From Pycnopodia helianthoides (Eukaryota; Echinodermata; Asteroidea; Forcipulatida; Asteriidae): a stretch of 64,000 nucleotides of DNA. The notes under the pieces were generated by a model. It searched no databases. It was not told the DNA's origin and saw only the letters and a program-made list of their open reading frames with translations. The translations under genes and the position numbers were made by a program. The stretch spans positions 3,534,001 to 3,598,000 of the forward strand of contig CM063261.1 of the NCBI GenBank assembly GCA_032158295.1. Direction: 5' to 3'. How positions within the stretch are numbered: the stretch's first letter is position 1; each line of letters starts with the position of its first letter. This document shows, piece by piece, positions 12,990-24,650 of the stretch.

Positions 12990-13357
12990 GGTACGTGGAG
13001 CTACGTTTTGAAAGTATGAAACCTTTTTCCTTTTTTTTTTACTAGGTACAAAGTAGCACCATGTAATGGTTTACATCGTGATGTGGCGCAATAGATAGGT
13101 TGCAGTATGACGTAAATCGGCCATCTTTATGGGCAGTTTAGAACAAACAGTCGTGCGTTCGTGTGAGAACGGCGTGCAGCACGCGCGCATTTCACGAAAC
13201 TCATTGCAGGATTGGTCGGTGAACAACGCGGCTGCGTTAATAAGTTGAGCGTTTGACGCACCTGCAAGCCAAAATGCAATTTGCCCGTAAAGATGGCGTC
13301 TACTGGGAACTATCTATATGCTGCCAATCAAACCAGAAACACTGTTTATATACATTT
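12990..13357 (-). mobile_element. Reversed SINE fragment inside L2
   Basis: Reads 'gtggagctacgttttgaaag-tatgaaacc', 'accatgtaatggtttaca', 'tggcgcaata', and after X1 'tatgctgccaatcaaaccag', in the same order as the reverse complement of the SINE at 4970-5085. Confidence 0.7.
13092..13316. mobile_element. Foldback MITE family X, copy X1
   Basis: Inverted ends tagataggttgcagta...ggccatcttta and taaagatggcgtct...actatcta. Homologous to X2 at 31331. CG-rich interior (cgtgcagcacgcgcgc). Confidence 0.8.
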
Positions 13358-13453
13358 TGATTCTGGTCTTGTAAAACAATTTCTTGTCGCTAAACTTTGA
13401 GCCAAACGCCCTCCCGTCTCTCTGGGTTTTCCCCCCCTAAATTCAAGCCCTGT

Positions 13454-15184
13454 CGCTGCATAAAACTGGATAATCTCATAAATTTGAGAGTGTCACTCTC
13501 AAGTATTGATTGTAAATTGAAATGAAAATTTTCTTATGTTTCCCTGAAATTGCACAATTTTTTTCAGGGGCTGAAAATTGCAAAAAATGCTCAGTTTTCA
13601 CGGTGCATTTTTCTCGGATGGAATCTCTGCATATGTTTGGCCATTTATCCTCATCCCTTCCTCCTTGCATCTGCTTCGCCACGTTTGGCCACAGTAACTC
13701 TGGCATATATACATATATATATATGTATACAAGAAGCATTTGGAAGTATGTGTGTATGTGTTCAGACTCCAGGTGAAAAAATACCTTGGATTTGGGACAG
13801 CCGTGTGCGGAGGGAGAGAAGGGGAGAGAAAACGGAGGAGAAAAATGCAAGCAGAAGAAAGTTATTGATCTTGGCTCGAGTTTCGTCTTTGGCAGGAGAA
13901 ACAAGCTGTCTGAAAGGGCACTTGAGAAGAATGGGGTGTTGCCTTCGAGATAAGGGTTTGATGGGGGGAGGGGAGGGGAGGGGGGAACAAATGTAGATCA
14001 GACGGATAAAAGAGGGGTCCACAGGTACATGTACTACCAATGTTTTATTGTCAATTCGGCCAGGCCTGTCATTTCTCTGGCTTTTTTTTTTTTTTTTTTT
14101 AAAGTAGCTTCCACTAGAGAGACGCTATGCTAGCTAGCGTCCTATAATTTTACTCCCGAGAAAATTTGACAACTCAATCCAAATATTAGTGGGGATACTG
14201 TTTTACATTCAGGTCTTGCTGCATTGTCGATATTTCTGTGTGAACTCGTTGACGGAACCCCGTCCCCCGTATCTGTCAGGACAGTGCCTTATTACAGTGT
14301 CGCCATGGCGATGGCCTAAATACACCTCACATGATTGACCACTCTCGTAAATTAATCATAACTTGAGTGATATTCGTTTCTCGTGTCCTCTTCTCAGTCC
14401 CAGTCTGAAATATTAGGGACAGGATGTACACATCTGGCGGGTGTGGGGGGGCGGGGGAGGAGGGGGACGGGGAGGAGGAGGGGGACGGGACCCGTACCTG
14501 GTTTGCCGAAGAAGCTCCAAACTGTTTTCCCACCCTGATTCTTGTACGTTCCCGAGGCCCCCTTTGGAAGTCACGTATGACAAACACATAATACTCTGAC
14601 GGACAGTGGACAAACAGGCCTCGCTGAGTGCTGACATCCGTGTACATTGTTTTCACAGCCTCCTGCCTTAATCTCAGATTTCGCAATCGAGCTTAGGTCC
14701 ACTTCCTACCAAGCCGCCCACTTAAATGCAACTACTTTCTCCCCCCAAGACCCTTTAGTATTCACAAAAGAACCTACTCGTCTCCCCCCCCCCCCTCCCC
14801 CGGAATGACATCCCAAAATCGTAAGGATACGTCTGTTTGTGAATGTTTCCTCTCCTTGTATTTTCCCTTCATTTTTTGGGGGTGAGGAAATCGGCGCCAC
14901 GTGAATTAACTCCAAGCGAGAAAACACAATTACGGCCGCAACGCAAATATAGATGGCACGGCCCCAGGGCGAGATTCCTCCTTCTGTCAACAGCTGAGTG
15001 AAGATAATACATCGTCTTGGGGAAGAACATCTTTCTTTCGGAAGACGGACATGTTCCCCAATGTGGGGACAAAATTTTTTGCCGTCTTGATGCAATTCCA
15101 TTCATACATGTACATGAACATGTAAATTATCCAATGCACTTTTCAAGCTTTAAAGGTGGAAGGCACTCGCCCCCCTTTTTTTAC
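13454..15184. other. Unassigned DNA
   Basis: Contains a (TA)n stretch at 13703-13730, G/A-rich purine tracts at 13800-13860 and 13960-13985, a 22-base T run at 14081-14101, and a C run at 14785-14796. The longer open frames here are low-complexity by-products on both strands. Confidence 0.4.
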
Positions 15185-15347
15185 AGGCCTTAAAAGGGCA
15201 AGGGCACCAAGGCATTTTCTCTGGGTAAAGGGCACCTCTATGGGGAAATTGTAAAATTTCTATTGGAAGATTTCAAGGGGCACCAAGGCAATGACATGGG
15301 GCAATGAAGGCAATTGCCCTGCTTGCCTCTGCGAGGTAACAGGCCTG
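15185..15347 (+). repeat. Family H element, copy H1
   Basis: Starts at aggcct and ends aggcctgccc. Reads aaagggcaagggcaccaagg, gggcacctctatgggga, tttctattgga, and aaggggcaccaaggcaatga. Confidence 0.85.
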
Positions 15348-15593
15348 CCCTTATCACCCCCCCCTAATATTATGGTTGTATAAATATAAAAGCTTCTTTT
15401 AGGTAAACAATATGATGTACCCTATCTTTATTCAAAGAGAGTAGACACAAAACTGTTCTATCAGCCAAATACACCAACAATGCCTCAAAGTTTGAAATTG
15501 CTTTTGTACACGCTGACTGACAACTACAGTGACTAAGACATGATTAAGAAATTACACTATCAACATTCTGTCCAGTAAAATCCTTAAAGGTGT

Positions 15594-15985
15594 TATACAG
15601 GATTGGTAAGGATAAAAAACATTATTGTTTAATTTTAGGTTGAAAGCTTACTGATTATGAGGTTCATACTACAACCATTTTTTCCTGTGAAATATTTCCC
15701 GCTGAAATGAAGTCATATTCGAGAAAACTGTATCTGGAAACATAAAAAAATTCTTTACAAAATTCAGCTGATTTCAGTTGTTACAACCAAAATTAAGGAC
15801 AATGTGTTCACATCATGCTGAAAATTGTGCATGGTTTTCAAATTTTTTTTCTCCTGACCCGCACAACGGATTAATCCCAAATTTTTACAGGTTTGTTATT
15901 TCATGTATATGGTCATACACTCCAAACATGGACACTGTCGGTGACTATTTTGTCAGCTCCACCAATCCTGTAGTAGTACCTTTAA
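15594..15985 (+). mobile_element. MITE family B, copy B2
   Basis: TTAA-flanked, left end AGGTGTTATACAGGATTGGT. Right end accaatcctgtagtagtacctTTAA, which is also the left TTAA of A2. Confidence 0.93.
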
Positions 15986-16376
15986 AGGAACATTACAGAA
16001 TTGGTTTTTGCTAACAAAACAGTTGCTTGCAGTGTAAGCACTTTATGTAATCCACCATATACATAAACTGACAAACCTGTAGAAGTTTGAGATCGATCGG
16101 CCATCTGGGTCACGAGAAAATAGTGAAAAAACGATTACACATTTGCATGAAATCATATAGGTTCACCAAATGAAAAAAACGCTCACTGAGCAATAAACTC
16201 CAATTGGAAAAATTAGTTTATTCATTTCTCATCAAATATGGCATTTCAGACAGAAATATTTCAAGAGATGTTTTCTACTATCATCATCATTAGACCGTGT
16301 AAGTTTTATGTAAATCTGTGATAAAAAAGTATACTTTACAAGTTTTTTTCTTACCAATTCTGTAATGTTCCTTTAA
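15982..16376 (+). mobile_element. MITE family A, copy A2
   Basis: TTAA at both edges, with inverted termini AGGAACATTACAGAATTGG and its complement (last base missing in some copies). About 395 bp with no open frame of note. Confidence 0.95.
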
Positions 16377-16780
16377 GTTGAACTAGTCTGTTGTGGAATT
16401 TTAGGTGGAAACGAACTGTGCATGTGTATTTTGGTCCAGCTTATAAATGAAACCACATTCAGCATCCCGGCCAGATTAAAGTTTTCTAATCTGTAAGTTT
16501 AGATTTGCAATTCAATTAATTTAGGAATTGGAACTCTAAACCTTGTAGTTTCGCCCTCTTATTTCTCGGAGTAACTTTAGTGTAATCCCCTTTTCCCCCC
16601 CGAGGTAAGATTTTCTCCTCCTTTTAGTTGAGCAAAGGCGGTGACTTAACGGAATATTCCTCCAAATAAAAAAACCCAGAGCCGTAGGGGTTCATTTTTT
16701 TAATCGAGATCCTAGCTGGATTATTTTGCCCCGTGAGGCACAGTCGTAGACTCATTCTGGTTAATCTATTTGAGTATGAC

Positions 16781-16818
<38 letters not shown>

Positions 16819-19129
16819 AAGTTTTATTATAGTTTGTGTTTGTAAGTGGAGCAGAATATTTTTTTTCTGTAGACGTCGTTCAGCTATGTATGAATAATCT
16901 GAAATGCAAATTATGATGAAGATTTTTTGATTGAAAAAAAAAAAAAGGGCAAACATTTGTACCCAAGTTTTTGTTTGAGGCCTCTTGAAGGGTTTGTTTT
17001 CTATGCTTTTTTTTTGTTGTGATTTATATTTTGCATTTTTTTGTCGTGTGTGGGTGGTCTTTTTCGAGATGTTCATGGAACAATATTTATGCATAAATTT
17101 AAAAAAAATCATTGTTTTAAGCACAAGAGTGAGTACTCATACTTTTTTTGTCTTCAGGCTTTTTAATTTCTATAATGCTTCTTTTTTTCTTGTGTAATTT
17201 TCTTACTGGTATTTTTTATTGTTATGCGCCCTTGAATACAGGCTGGTCCTGGAGAGAACGCAATAATACATTCAGTAAATTATTATTGTTGATATTATTA
17301 TCTTCCTTTTACACCATCAATTCTTGAATCTTACATGTTTTTTGTTGTTGATGTAACGCAATTCCCCAAGAGAGATCGGATAGTGAGACCAATGAGTTTT
17401 GAAATACCATAATCTGTCCATATTTGTTGTGACTCTTTTTTTTTTTAATGATGCACTCGGCTAGGAGCGTTCTCAACGTTGTGTTTATGACATTATTGAA
17501 GTGTGTGTGCATTGAAGGAGGGGGGGGGTGGGGTTGTCTCTTGCAATACCTAATTGGAAATTCACCACCGTGTACATGGCATTTGAGAAGTGCATCTAGA
17601 GTTGAGTTACGGCTGTAAGGAGGAACTTGTATCAAATGAAGCTGAAATGAATTTACTAACCCCCCCCCCCCCTCTTCAGTTAACTGCACTACAGTTGTAA
17701 TCAAGCATAGGGCTTAAAGATTACTCAATTGGCATGTAGGGACTTGGTGTGGGTGGCATGCACAGTAGCCATGTTGTTGGGTTTTTTTTCACCCGAAATG
17801 CAGGGTTCTATCTATGAAAAAAGGTAGACTGGGCCGATAATGTGCAAATCGCGATCAATAAATAGGCTTAAAAAAATAAAGTAACAAATAATTTTTTTAT
17901 TTTGTTATTTTTTTACCGAGTCCGTTGAAATCAAATTATTATTATTTTTTACAAAGATAGAATTTAGAATGCCCCAGATTGGACTGTGGAGGGCTTTTAC
18001 AACCGAAGATAAACACACCAGGTAAAAAGCGTTCCTAAGACCTTGTTTCAACTTGCCGTGGTAAGGCCAATCTTCCCAAAAATTTGGTTCCAAAACACCC
18101 CACAGTTTTGATATAATCCTGCGGACAGCCTTGAAATGTACCAGCTTATAAAGAGTAAAACCATGGGCTAAAGTTTATAATCACTCTAAGGACTGACCGT
18201 CACTTCCGGTCACTTCTAGGGTTTTCCCACCTTGAGACCTTAACCGGACAATTTCGTGGATCTGCTTATTTGAAAACTAAGCATTATGATCGATAGAAGA
18301 GACTGTGCAAGTCTCTCACACGTATTCGAACATCGGGACCCGTTAAAGTGCGCGCGATTGTTTCCTTCACGCGTCGAAGCAATGTATGTGGGTCCAAATT
18401 GGTTTCAAAAAGTGTTTGAATAATGTGCAAGACTTGCAGGATCTATTCCACATGTTACATGCCGGCGTGAATGCAGATTTCATTGGTAAATAGCACCAGG
18501 AAATAGTCATTTTGTACTCCTTTTTTTTTATGTTGAAAATTTCAGTAAAAATGAGAACCTACAGCAGAGAATTGAAGGCAAATCGGCTTCAGAGTTGACT
18601 GATTGTATCCATTCATGCAGTGCGATGACAGTGTTGTATTAATGAAAATGAAAAGAAATCTTCAATCTGGGCCCGATCCCTGAGACACAGCCCCGCACGC
18701 TCTCACACAAAGGCACAAATACACATACGCGAGGGGGGCCTTAGGCAATTCACCTTGCAGTTACAGGAAGGACAGTCCAGGATTAATTTCTCTCCCTTTT
18801 TTTTCTTCTTTCTTTCTCCCAGCCAATCGTGTAGATTGACTGAACATTTCTGCACATTTGAGACGCGAGGAAGGAAAAAACAACAGATTTTTCAATTTGC
18901 CTAGTTGTTGTTATTGGAAGAGGATCGTGCGAGTACTCTTTTTGAAAGACGATCTCGTTCGAGAAAGGTTGATTTCCCGACTGCTGCTGAATTTTTTTCT
19001 GCCCGGGCAAAATTAGAACAGGTTATTGACTTTAAAGATGCAGGCTCTATGCTGTGAACCTCTTCATCAGTATAAAATAAAAAAATAAAAAAAAATTCCC
19101 GTCTGTGACTCCATGTCTGTGTGGACCAC
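16377..19129. other. Unassigned DNA
   Basis: 32-base T run at 16784-16815, C run at 17659-17671, G-rich tract at 17518-17534. No conserved exon seen. A G/C-rich pocket at 18340-18370 (gtgcgcgcgattg) lacks other features. Confidence 0.4.
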
Positions 19130-19515
19130 TTAAAGGCACTGGACACTATTGGTAATTACTCAAAATAATTATTAGCATAAAACCTTACTTGGTAACGAGT
19201 AATGGGGAGAGGTTGACAGTATAAAACATTGTGAGAAACGGCTCCCTTTGAAGTGACATAGTTTTCGAGAAAGAAGTAATTTTCCACGAATTTGATTTCG
19301 AGACCTCAGAATTAGATTTTGAGGTCTCGAAATCAACCATCTGAAAGCACACAACTTCGTGTGACAAGGGTGTTTTTTCTTTCATAGTTATCTCGCAACT
19401 TCGACGACCAATTGAGCTCAAATTTTTACAGGTTTGTTATTTTATCCATATGTTGAGATACACCAAGTGAGAAGACTGATCTTTGACAATTACCAAAGGT
19501 GTCCAGTGTCTTTAA
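19130..19515 (+). mobile_element. MITE family C, copy C2
   Basis: TTAA-flanked. Left end AGGCACTGGACACTATTGGT, right end accaaaggtgtccagtgtct. Contains the shared core. Its right TTAA is the left TTAA of A3. Confidence 0.95.
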
Positions 19516-19903
19516 AGGAACATTACAGAATTGTTTTTTGCTAACAAAACAGTTGCTGGCAGTGTAACCACTTTATGTAATCCACCATAGCTGACAAACC
19601 TGTCGAAGTTTGAGATCGATCGGCCATCTGGGTCACGAGAAAATAGTGAAAAACCAATTACACATAGTTTTGCATGAAATCATATAGATTCAACAAATGA
19701 ATAAAATGCTCACTGAGCGATAAATTCCAATCGGAAAATTAGTTTATTCATTTCTCATCAAATATGGCGTTTCAGACAGAAATATTTCAAGGGATGTTTT
19801 CTACCATCATCATCATTAGACCGTGTTAGTTTTATGTAAATCTGTGATCAAGAAGTATATTTTACAAGTTTTTTTCTTACCAATTCCTGTAATGTCCCTT
19901 TAA
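19512..19903 (+). mobile_element. MITE family A, copy A3
   Basis: TTAA-flanked, same termini and interior as A2, with about 10% divergence by eye. Confidence 0.95.
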
Positions 19904-20161
19904 GTTCCAGTCTTGCATTCCGCGTAACTACTGGCTTGTGACTGATTCAACATCCAGTAATCATGGATAGTTTTTTTGGAGAAGCAGTATATTTTGATTC
20001 AATTATTTATTCATTATTGGGAAATATTGGAAATGGTTTGGCCAGCAAGTTACTTACGTGTACATGTACTCCACTCTGTTTTCCTTACAAAAAAATAGAG
20101 AGAGGGTTTTTTCCTCGAGACACTGCCACATTTGCATTGACTACTTTATTTTTTTATTACT

Positions 20162-20920
20162 GAAATTAAATGAAAAAAAAAAAGTTGCCTGACGTTTCGA
20201 CCCTAGCAGATCTTTCTCGAAGGCTTAATGACAACACTACACACAACATTTCTACCTCCATGGGTATACTAAGAGAGTCTTTCTGGAAGGCTTGACAACA
20301 CAACACACATAGGCCGAGTAAAAAAACAAACATGTTTAGCGTCCCCGCCCGCCTCCTTTTTGGCCGCCGCCTCCTTTTTAAAAAACTTTTTACTATTTAA
20401 AAAAAAGGAAATAAAAAGAGGAAAAATTTGACTAAAGTGATACAAATCATTTGTTTTGTCATACATTGCATCAGTACACTAAAATAGCACAAAATCTGTG
20501 AACAAATATACCTTGGCCAGCCATATTTAGCATTTGGAAAAAATAGCAAAAAATTGGAAAATTAGTGAAATAGTAGCACCCTGTCTCCTCCCTTTTTTAA
20601 AAAGTCCGGACATGTTCAATGTCTTGTCCAACATGTTTCTTTTATGTATTGTGTGTTTGAACAGTAGAAAAAACAATGGATATTTGAAATTTAAAAAAGA
20701 ATGGCGGCCATCTTGAAATAAAAAATAAAAAGCCCCTCCTCCTTCCTTTTTTTTAGAAACCCGAACGCTAAACATGTTTCTTTTTTTACTCGGCCTAAAC
20801 CAGGTATACTAGTGTCACTAGTATACCTGTTTTATGAGTGTTGCGCTGTCATTTATACCTGTTTATGTTGTCATTTAGCCCTTTGAGTAAGACTCTCCTA
20901 GGGTCGTAACGTCAGGTGGC
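20162..20920. mobile_element. Inverted repeat-like element R with nested MITE
   Basis: The left side has cctgacgtttcgaccctagc (about 20188) and the right side has the inverse 'gggtcgtaacgtcagg' (about 20900), with agagagtct/agactctcct nearby. A separate MITE sits between them (20310-20797). Confidence 0.55.
20310..20797. mobile_element. MITE with ends taggccgagtaaaaaaac
   Basis: Inverted termini of about 32 bp: aggccgagtaaaaaaacaaa then catgtttagcg, against cgctaaacatgtttcttttt then actcggccta. A one-sided relative is at 62295-62544. Confidence 0.85.
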
Positions 20921-21086
20921 CACTAACTACTTTCGCATTTATATACCCTAGGTCCTTTTGATTGGTAAGCACTTTGCAACAGCTACTTCTATTTTCACTA
21001 CTGAAATTAAAACCGATATTCTCTTGGTACATGTACAATGTCTTTGCATGAAGCAGTATCGGAAAAATACCCAGGAACCATAATTT

Positions 21087-21402
21087 AAGTATAAGAAATC
21101 TTATCAAAAGTCCTTCCTCATCACGGCACAGTTCTTTTTAAGAAAAGGTTACTTCTCATTTACAATCCCCCCCCCCTTTTCATTTTAATTTTCAAAGTCC
21201 AAATTGAACTGTCTACCTACATTTAGCGTAAGAAATGTATAAGAAAAGTATAAGAAATCTTATCAAAAGTCCTTCCTCATCACGGCACAGTTCTTTTTTA
21301 AGAAAAGGTTACTTCTCATTTACAATCCTCCCCCCCCCTCCCTCCTCCCCCCTTTTCATTTTAATTTTCAAAGTCCAAATTGAACTGTCTACCTACATTT
21401 AG
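21087..21402 (+). repeat. Tandem duplication, period 159 bp
   Basis: Two near-identical copies starting aagtataagaaatcttatca at 21087 and 21246, both with a C run of variable length and ending acctacatttagcg. Confidence 0.92.
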
Positions 21403-21718
21403 CGCTGAATCACTCAGACCACAACTGATGCTGAATGCAAACACAGTACTCCGTTGTTTAACACCACACAGGCCCTGTCGCAACGCGAGATGTTATTGAG
21501 CATGCACGAACCCGGCTCTAATTCTTGACAGCTTGTCAAGAATAATATATCAGTAAAGCTCTCTCTTTCCCCTTCAGGAGAGAGAGGGGGGACAAAAAAA
21601 ATATAAAAAAAAGTTTGGAAATGGAGTTGAAAAAGAAAAAAATAAGAGAGAACTCGCCTGGATCTCTCTTGGGCAATGAGTGTACTTTTCTTAGATCCAT
21701 TCCATTGAGGTGAACAAT

Positions 21719-21788
21719 GGCGGCCGTTTCCTGTATAGTACTTCTTTGTTAACGGCGGCCGTTTCCTGTAGAGTACTTCTTTGTTAAT
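21719..21788 (+). repeat. Tandem pair, period 35 bp
   Basis: Two copies of ggcggccgtttcctgta followed by gtacttctttgttaa. Confidence 0.9.
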
Positions 21789-22193
21789 CAGCCTGCCCTG
21801 AAACCATGCTCCCCGAAGGAATCAACTGGAGTGAATGGTTAGAATTTTAAATGCACGGTTCCCGTGCGGAGGTTTTTTGTTCCCCTCTGTTATTTACACA
21901 TGTAGTTTTGCTTGTCTGAAAACAAGTTTGTGTACACAATCGGGGTGGAGGTGGCGTTTTTTGATAAATACTTTGTAGTTTTAGTAATAGTATTTTTTGT
22001 TGTATTCACAGTGTGAGAAGTATGGGATGTTAAAGGGAAGGCAGCAGGCAGCTAACGTTTATGCCATGTTCCCAGTCTATACCAGCAATAATGACTGCTA
22101 ACTTTGAATGTACTTAAAAGGGACCTGACTCGGCCCCTTACAGCTTCAATCAATCGGGGTTTAGTTTATTTAAATGATGGGAGTTAAAGGGTG

Positions 22194-22532
22194 TGTACAA
22201 CATTGGTAATGAAAATATCAATGTTCACAGGTCTGCACATAACTTACAGGGTATAGAGATTGTCATGGTGGAAAAATTCCCTTGAAATAGTCTTGCTGAA
22301 AATGCTATAGCTTTTTAGGAAATGAGTAAAACAATTCGTCTTTATCACGTCGATTGAATCCGATGTTTGAAAACAGTGAAAAACGTAAAAGAGGGTTTTC
22401 ACTATTTTCTCGTAGCTGCGGTGACCGATTGAGCTTAAACTTTCACATGTCTGTTATTTCATGTACATGTTGGGTCACATACAGTGCAGATACTGGTCTT
22501 TGACAATCACCAATGTTGTACATGTGCTTTAA
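22194..22532 (+). mobile_element. MITE family D, copy D1
   Basis: TTAA-flanked, left end AGGGTGTGTACAACATTGGT and right end accaatgttgtacatgtgct. Carries the same core as families A, B and C (tttcactattttctcgta through tttcacatgtctgttatttc). Confidence 0.9.
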
Positions 22533-22729
22533 ACACAATGGAAAATGTCAGGATGAATTTGCAAGAAAGTTAACGAGTAGCCATAGGGGAACCACAAGTA
22601 CGTGTATGTAATTGTAAGTTGCATACCAACTTGTCATGTGGTTGTCCAGCCAAACTACATGTATGTAGCCTTGTGATTCGACCAACCAGACAAAAGGTTA
22701 CCTTTGTACCATCTTACGTAAACTACTGA

Positions 22730-23262
22730 CTACTGTATATATTCGGTTTGCGGTAACACCATGTGTAAAAATATCTACTTGCTGTGTAGATTTGTTCTTT
22801 AGAGAACTTGTCTTGCTATTTATTCTACTACCGCGGTCTTGCTATTTATTCTACTACCACGGAGTAGGTTTTTTTGGAATTCGGGAGACTTCTCAGTTCT
22901 GAAAAGAACTGTCCTGCTTATTGACTACTACCTGGGCGGAAGGTAGGAAATCGGCCTGGACTACTACTTTAGCTTTGTGGATCGGGGGGACTTCTCGTAA
23001 TTAACTGTACTGCCGTGGAGTGAGTTCTTTTGGTCTCAACGTTTCGACTAGCTTGCTCTAGTCATCGTCAGGAGACTGTGAACTGAGAAGTCTCCCGAAT
23101 TCCGAAAAAACCTACTCCGCGGTAGTAGAATAAATAGCAAGACAAGTTCTGTAAAGAACAAATCTACACAGCAAGTAGATATTTTTACGCATGGTGTTAC
23201 CGCAAACCGAATATATACTGATACCTCACCATGCAATGCCTCAAAACCCATTAACTGACTAC
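22730..23262. mobile_element. Foldback repeat Q, copy Q1
   Basis: Left arm 22735-22925 (attcggtttgcggtaacacc, tctacttgctgtgtagattt, gaattcgggagacttctcag) is repeated inverted at 23085-23262. Near the middle is ggtctcaacgtttcgactag then cttgctctagtcatcgtcag. Second copy at 47712. Confidence 0.85.
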
Positions 23263-23394
23263 TGTTTTGGGAACTGGGCTTTCCTTTAAAAGGTCTTACA
23301 CACTAGCACTCGCTGGGGAAGTTCATGGGGATGGGGTGGGGCGGGGGCATAACTGTCCAGTCATAATGTGTACGGCTTATCTCTCTGTAAGTCT

Positions 23395-23905
23395 TTAAAG
23401 GCAGGGTATACCTTTAGTAATTACTCCAAAAATTGAATGACCATAAAAACGTACTTTGTAAGAACATGGAGGTAGAAATAGAGCGCTGCAGCTGTTGATA
23501 ATGTATAACAGTTTGAGAAACTGGTTCCCTTCTAAGGATGGTTTTAGAGAAAGGGATTCAAAAACATTTCAATCATTGTGTATTCCAATAACGGGTTATT
23601 CTTCCTGCGTGGACATACATGTAACCACTTCAGATTTTCACTGATATCTCAAAAAGCGCTACTGCCTTTTGAAATGAAATTTTCACAGGTTAGCTGTAAG
23701 TGTCTACATTTATATAGAACTAGAACAGTTGAACGGTTCCATAAACCAAAGCAGGCCTGGAATTTCATCTTAGAGAGAGGGGCAAGGCCATTTTCATTTT
23801 GCAAGAGGGCACTTCCATTGGAAAATCTTTCAAGTCAATGAGCAACTTTATGAGGACGTGGCCTCCGTGTATTTCCAGGCCTGCAAAGGTACACCTTGCC
23901 TTTAA
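23395..23905 (+). mobile_element. MITE family P, copy P1, with H6 nested
   Basis: TTAA-flanked, left end aaggcagggtatacctttag, right end caaaggtacaccttgccttt. The interior matches P2 at 59585. Interrupted at 23752-23883. Confidence 0.8.
23752..23883 (+). repeat. Family H element, copy H6, inside P1
   Basis: Bounded by caggcctggaatt and ttccaggcctg. Interior gggcaaggccattttcattt and ggcacttccattggaaaatc as in H3 and H4. Confidence 0.85.
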
Positions 23906-24650
23906 ATGTTATCTGCAAAGCTGTGACTCTTCCTCCTCTTACATAAATTGACTGCTGTTTTCTACACGTTGGCAAAATTGTTTGTGTAATGTTTCAGACA
24001 GTTGGATTACTTTTCACATTGTCGGCCCTTGATGATTCACATAAAATCCACAGCTTCAAGGGATCTTGAATTCAGAACGTGGCCGTTCCATGTTTACTCG
24101 CCCTTCGTGTGAAAGGCAAAACTGCAGTATTTTTCAAGGCAGTGTTTCCGTCCAGGCCAGTCCGCCGAGATCATTTTTCCTACCGGCACTGATTTCGTGA
24201 TAGATACAGCGATCTCGTTGGGAGGTTATGACATCAGAAAGCTGTTGTTTTTACAGTCTTTGTGCGGATCGGGTTTTGTTTATCTACCCTCAAGTCCGAA
24301 GGCATTTTTTTTTTGTCGTACCACTCTCCTACCCTCAGACAGGAACCTGATTTGGAATGGATGAATGAATGGGTGGTGTGGCTCATGGGTTTTTGTTCCT
24401 TTCTAGAATTAAATTGTGATCAGCTTATCTGATAATAAAATCGGCAACTCTCTTGCGGATTGAAGATTTTTTTTTTTTTAATAAACATGTTGTGAATACC
24501 TTTACTTGAATCGTCGACTGCACAGTGGAATGTAACCTGAACACTGAATTTATCATATTCGCAGCCTACCAAAAAAATATAGAGTTAACCTGGACATGTA
24601 CATGTAACAGCATCATCTGTCCGTTTTATTTGCAACACTAACTTTAGCTG

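Larger units (their letters stand above)
12694..13453 (+). mobile_element. Element family L, copy L2, with SINE and MITE nested inside
   Basis: Outer ends ttagggctccaaattaac and aaattcaagccctgtcg. Interrupted between about 12990 and 13357 by a reversed SINE fragment, which is itself interrupted by element X1. Confidence 0.7.

Noticed and set aside
13476..14040. Open frames of 92-148 codons on both strands
   Set aside because: Overlap each other in many frames, have low-complexity composition (TA and GA tracts), and show no recognisable domain or splice context.
20527..20775. Phe/Lys-rich minus-strand protein
   Set aside because: Lies inside a MITE and reads through its T/A runs; no domain.
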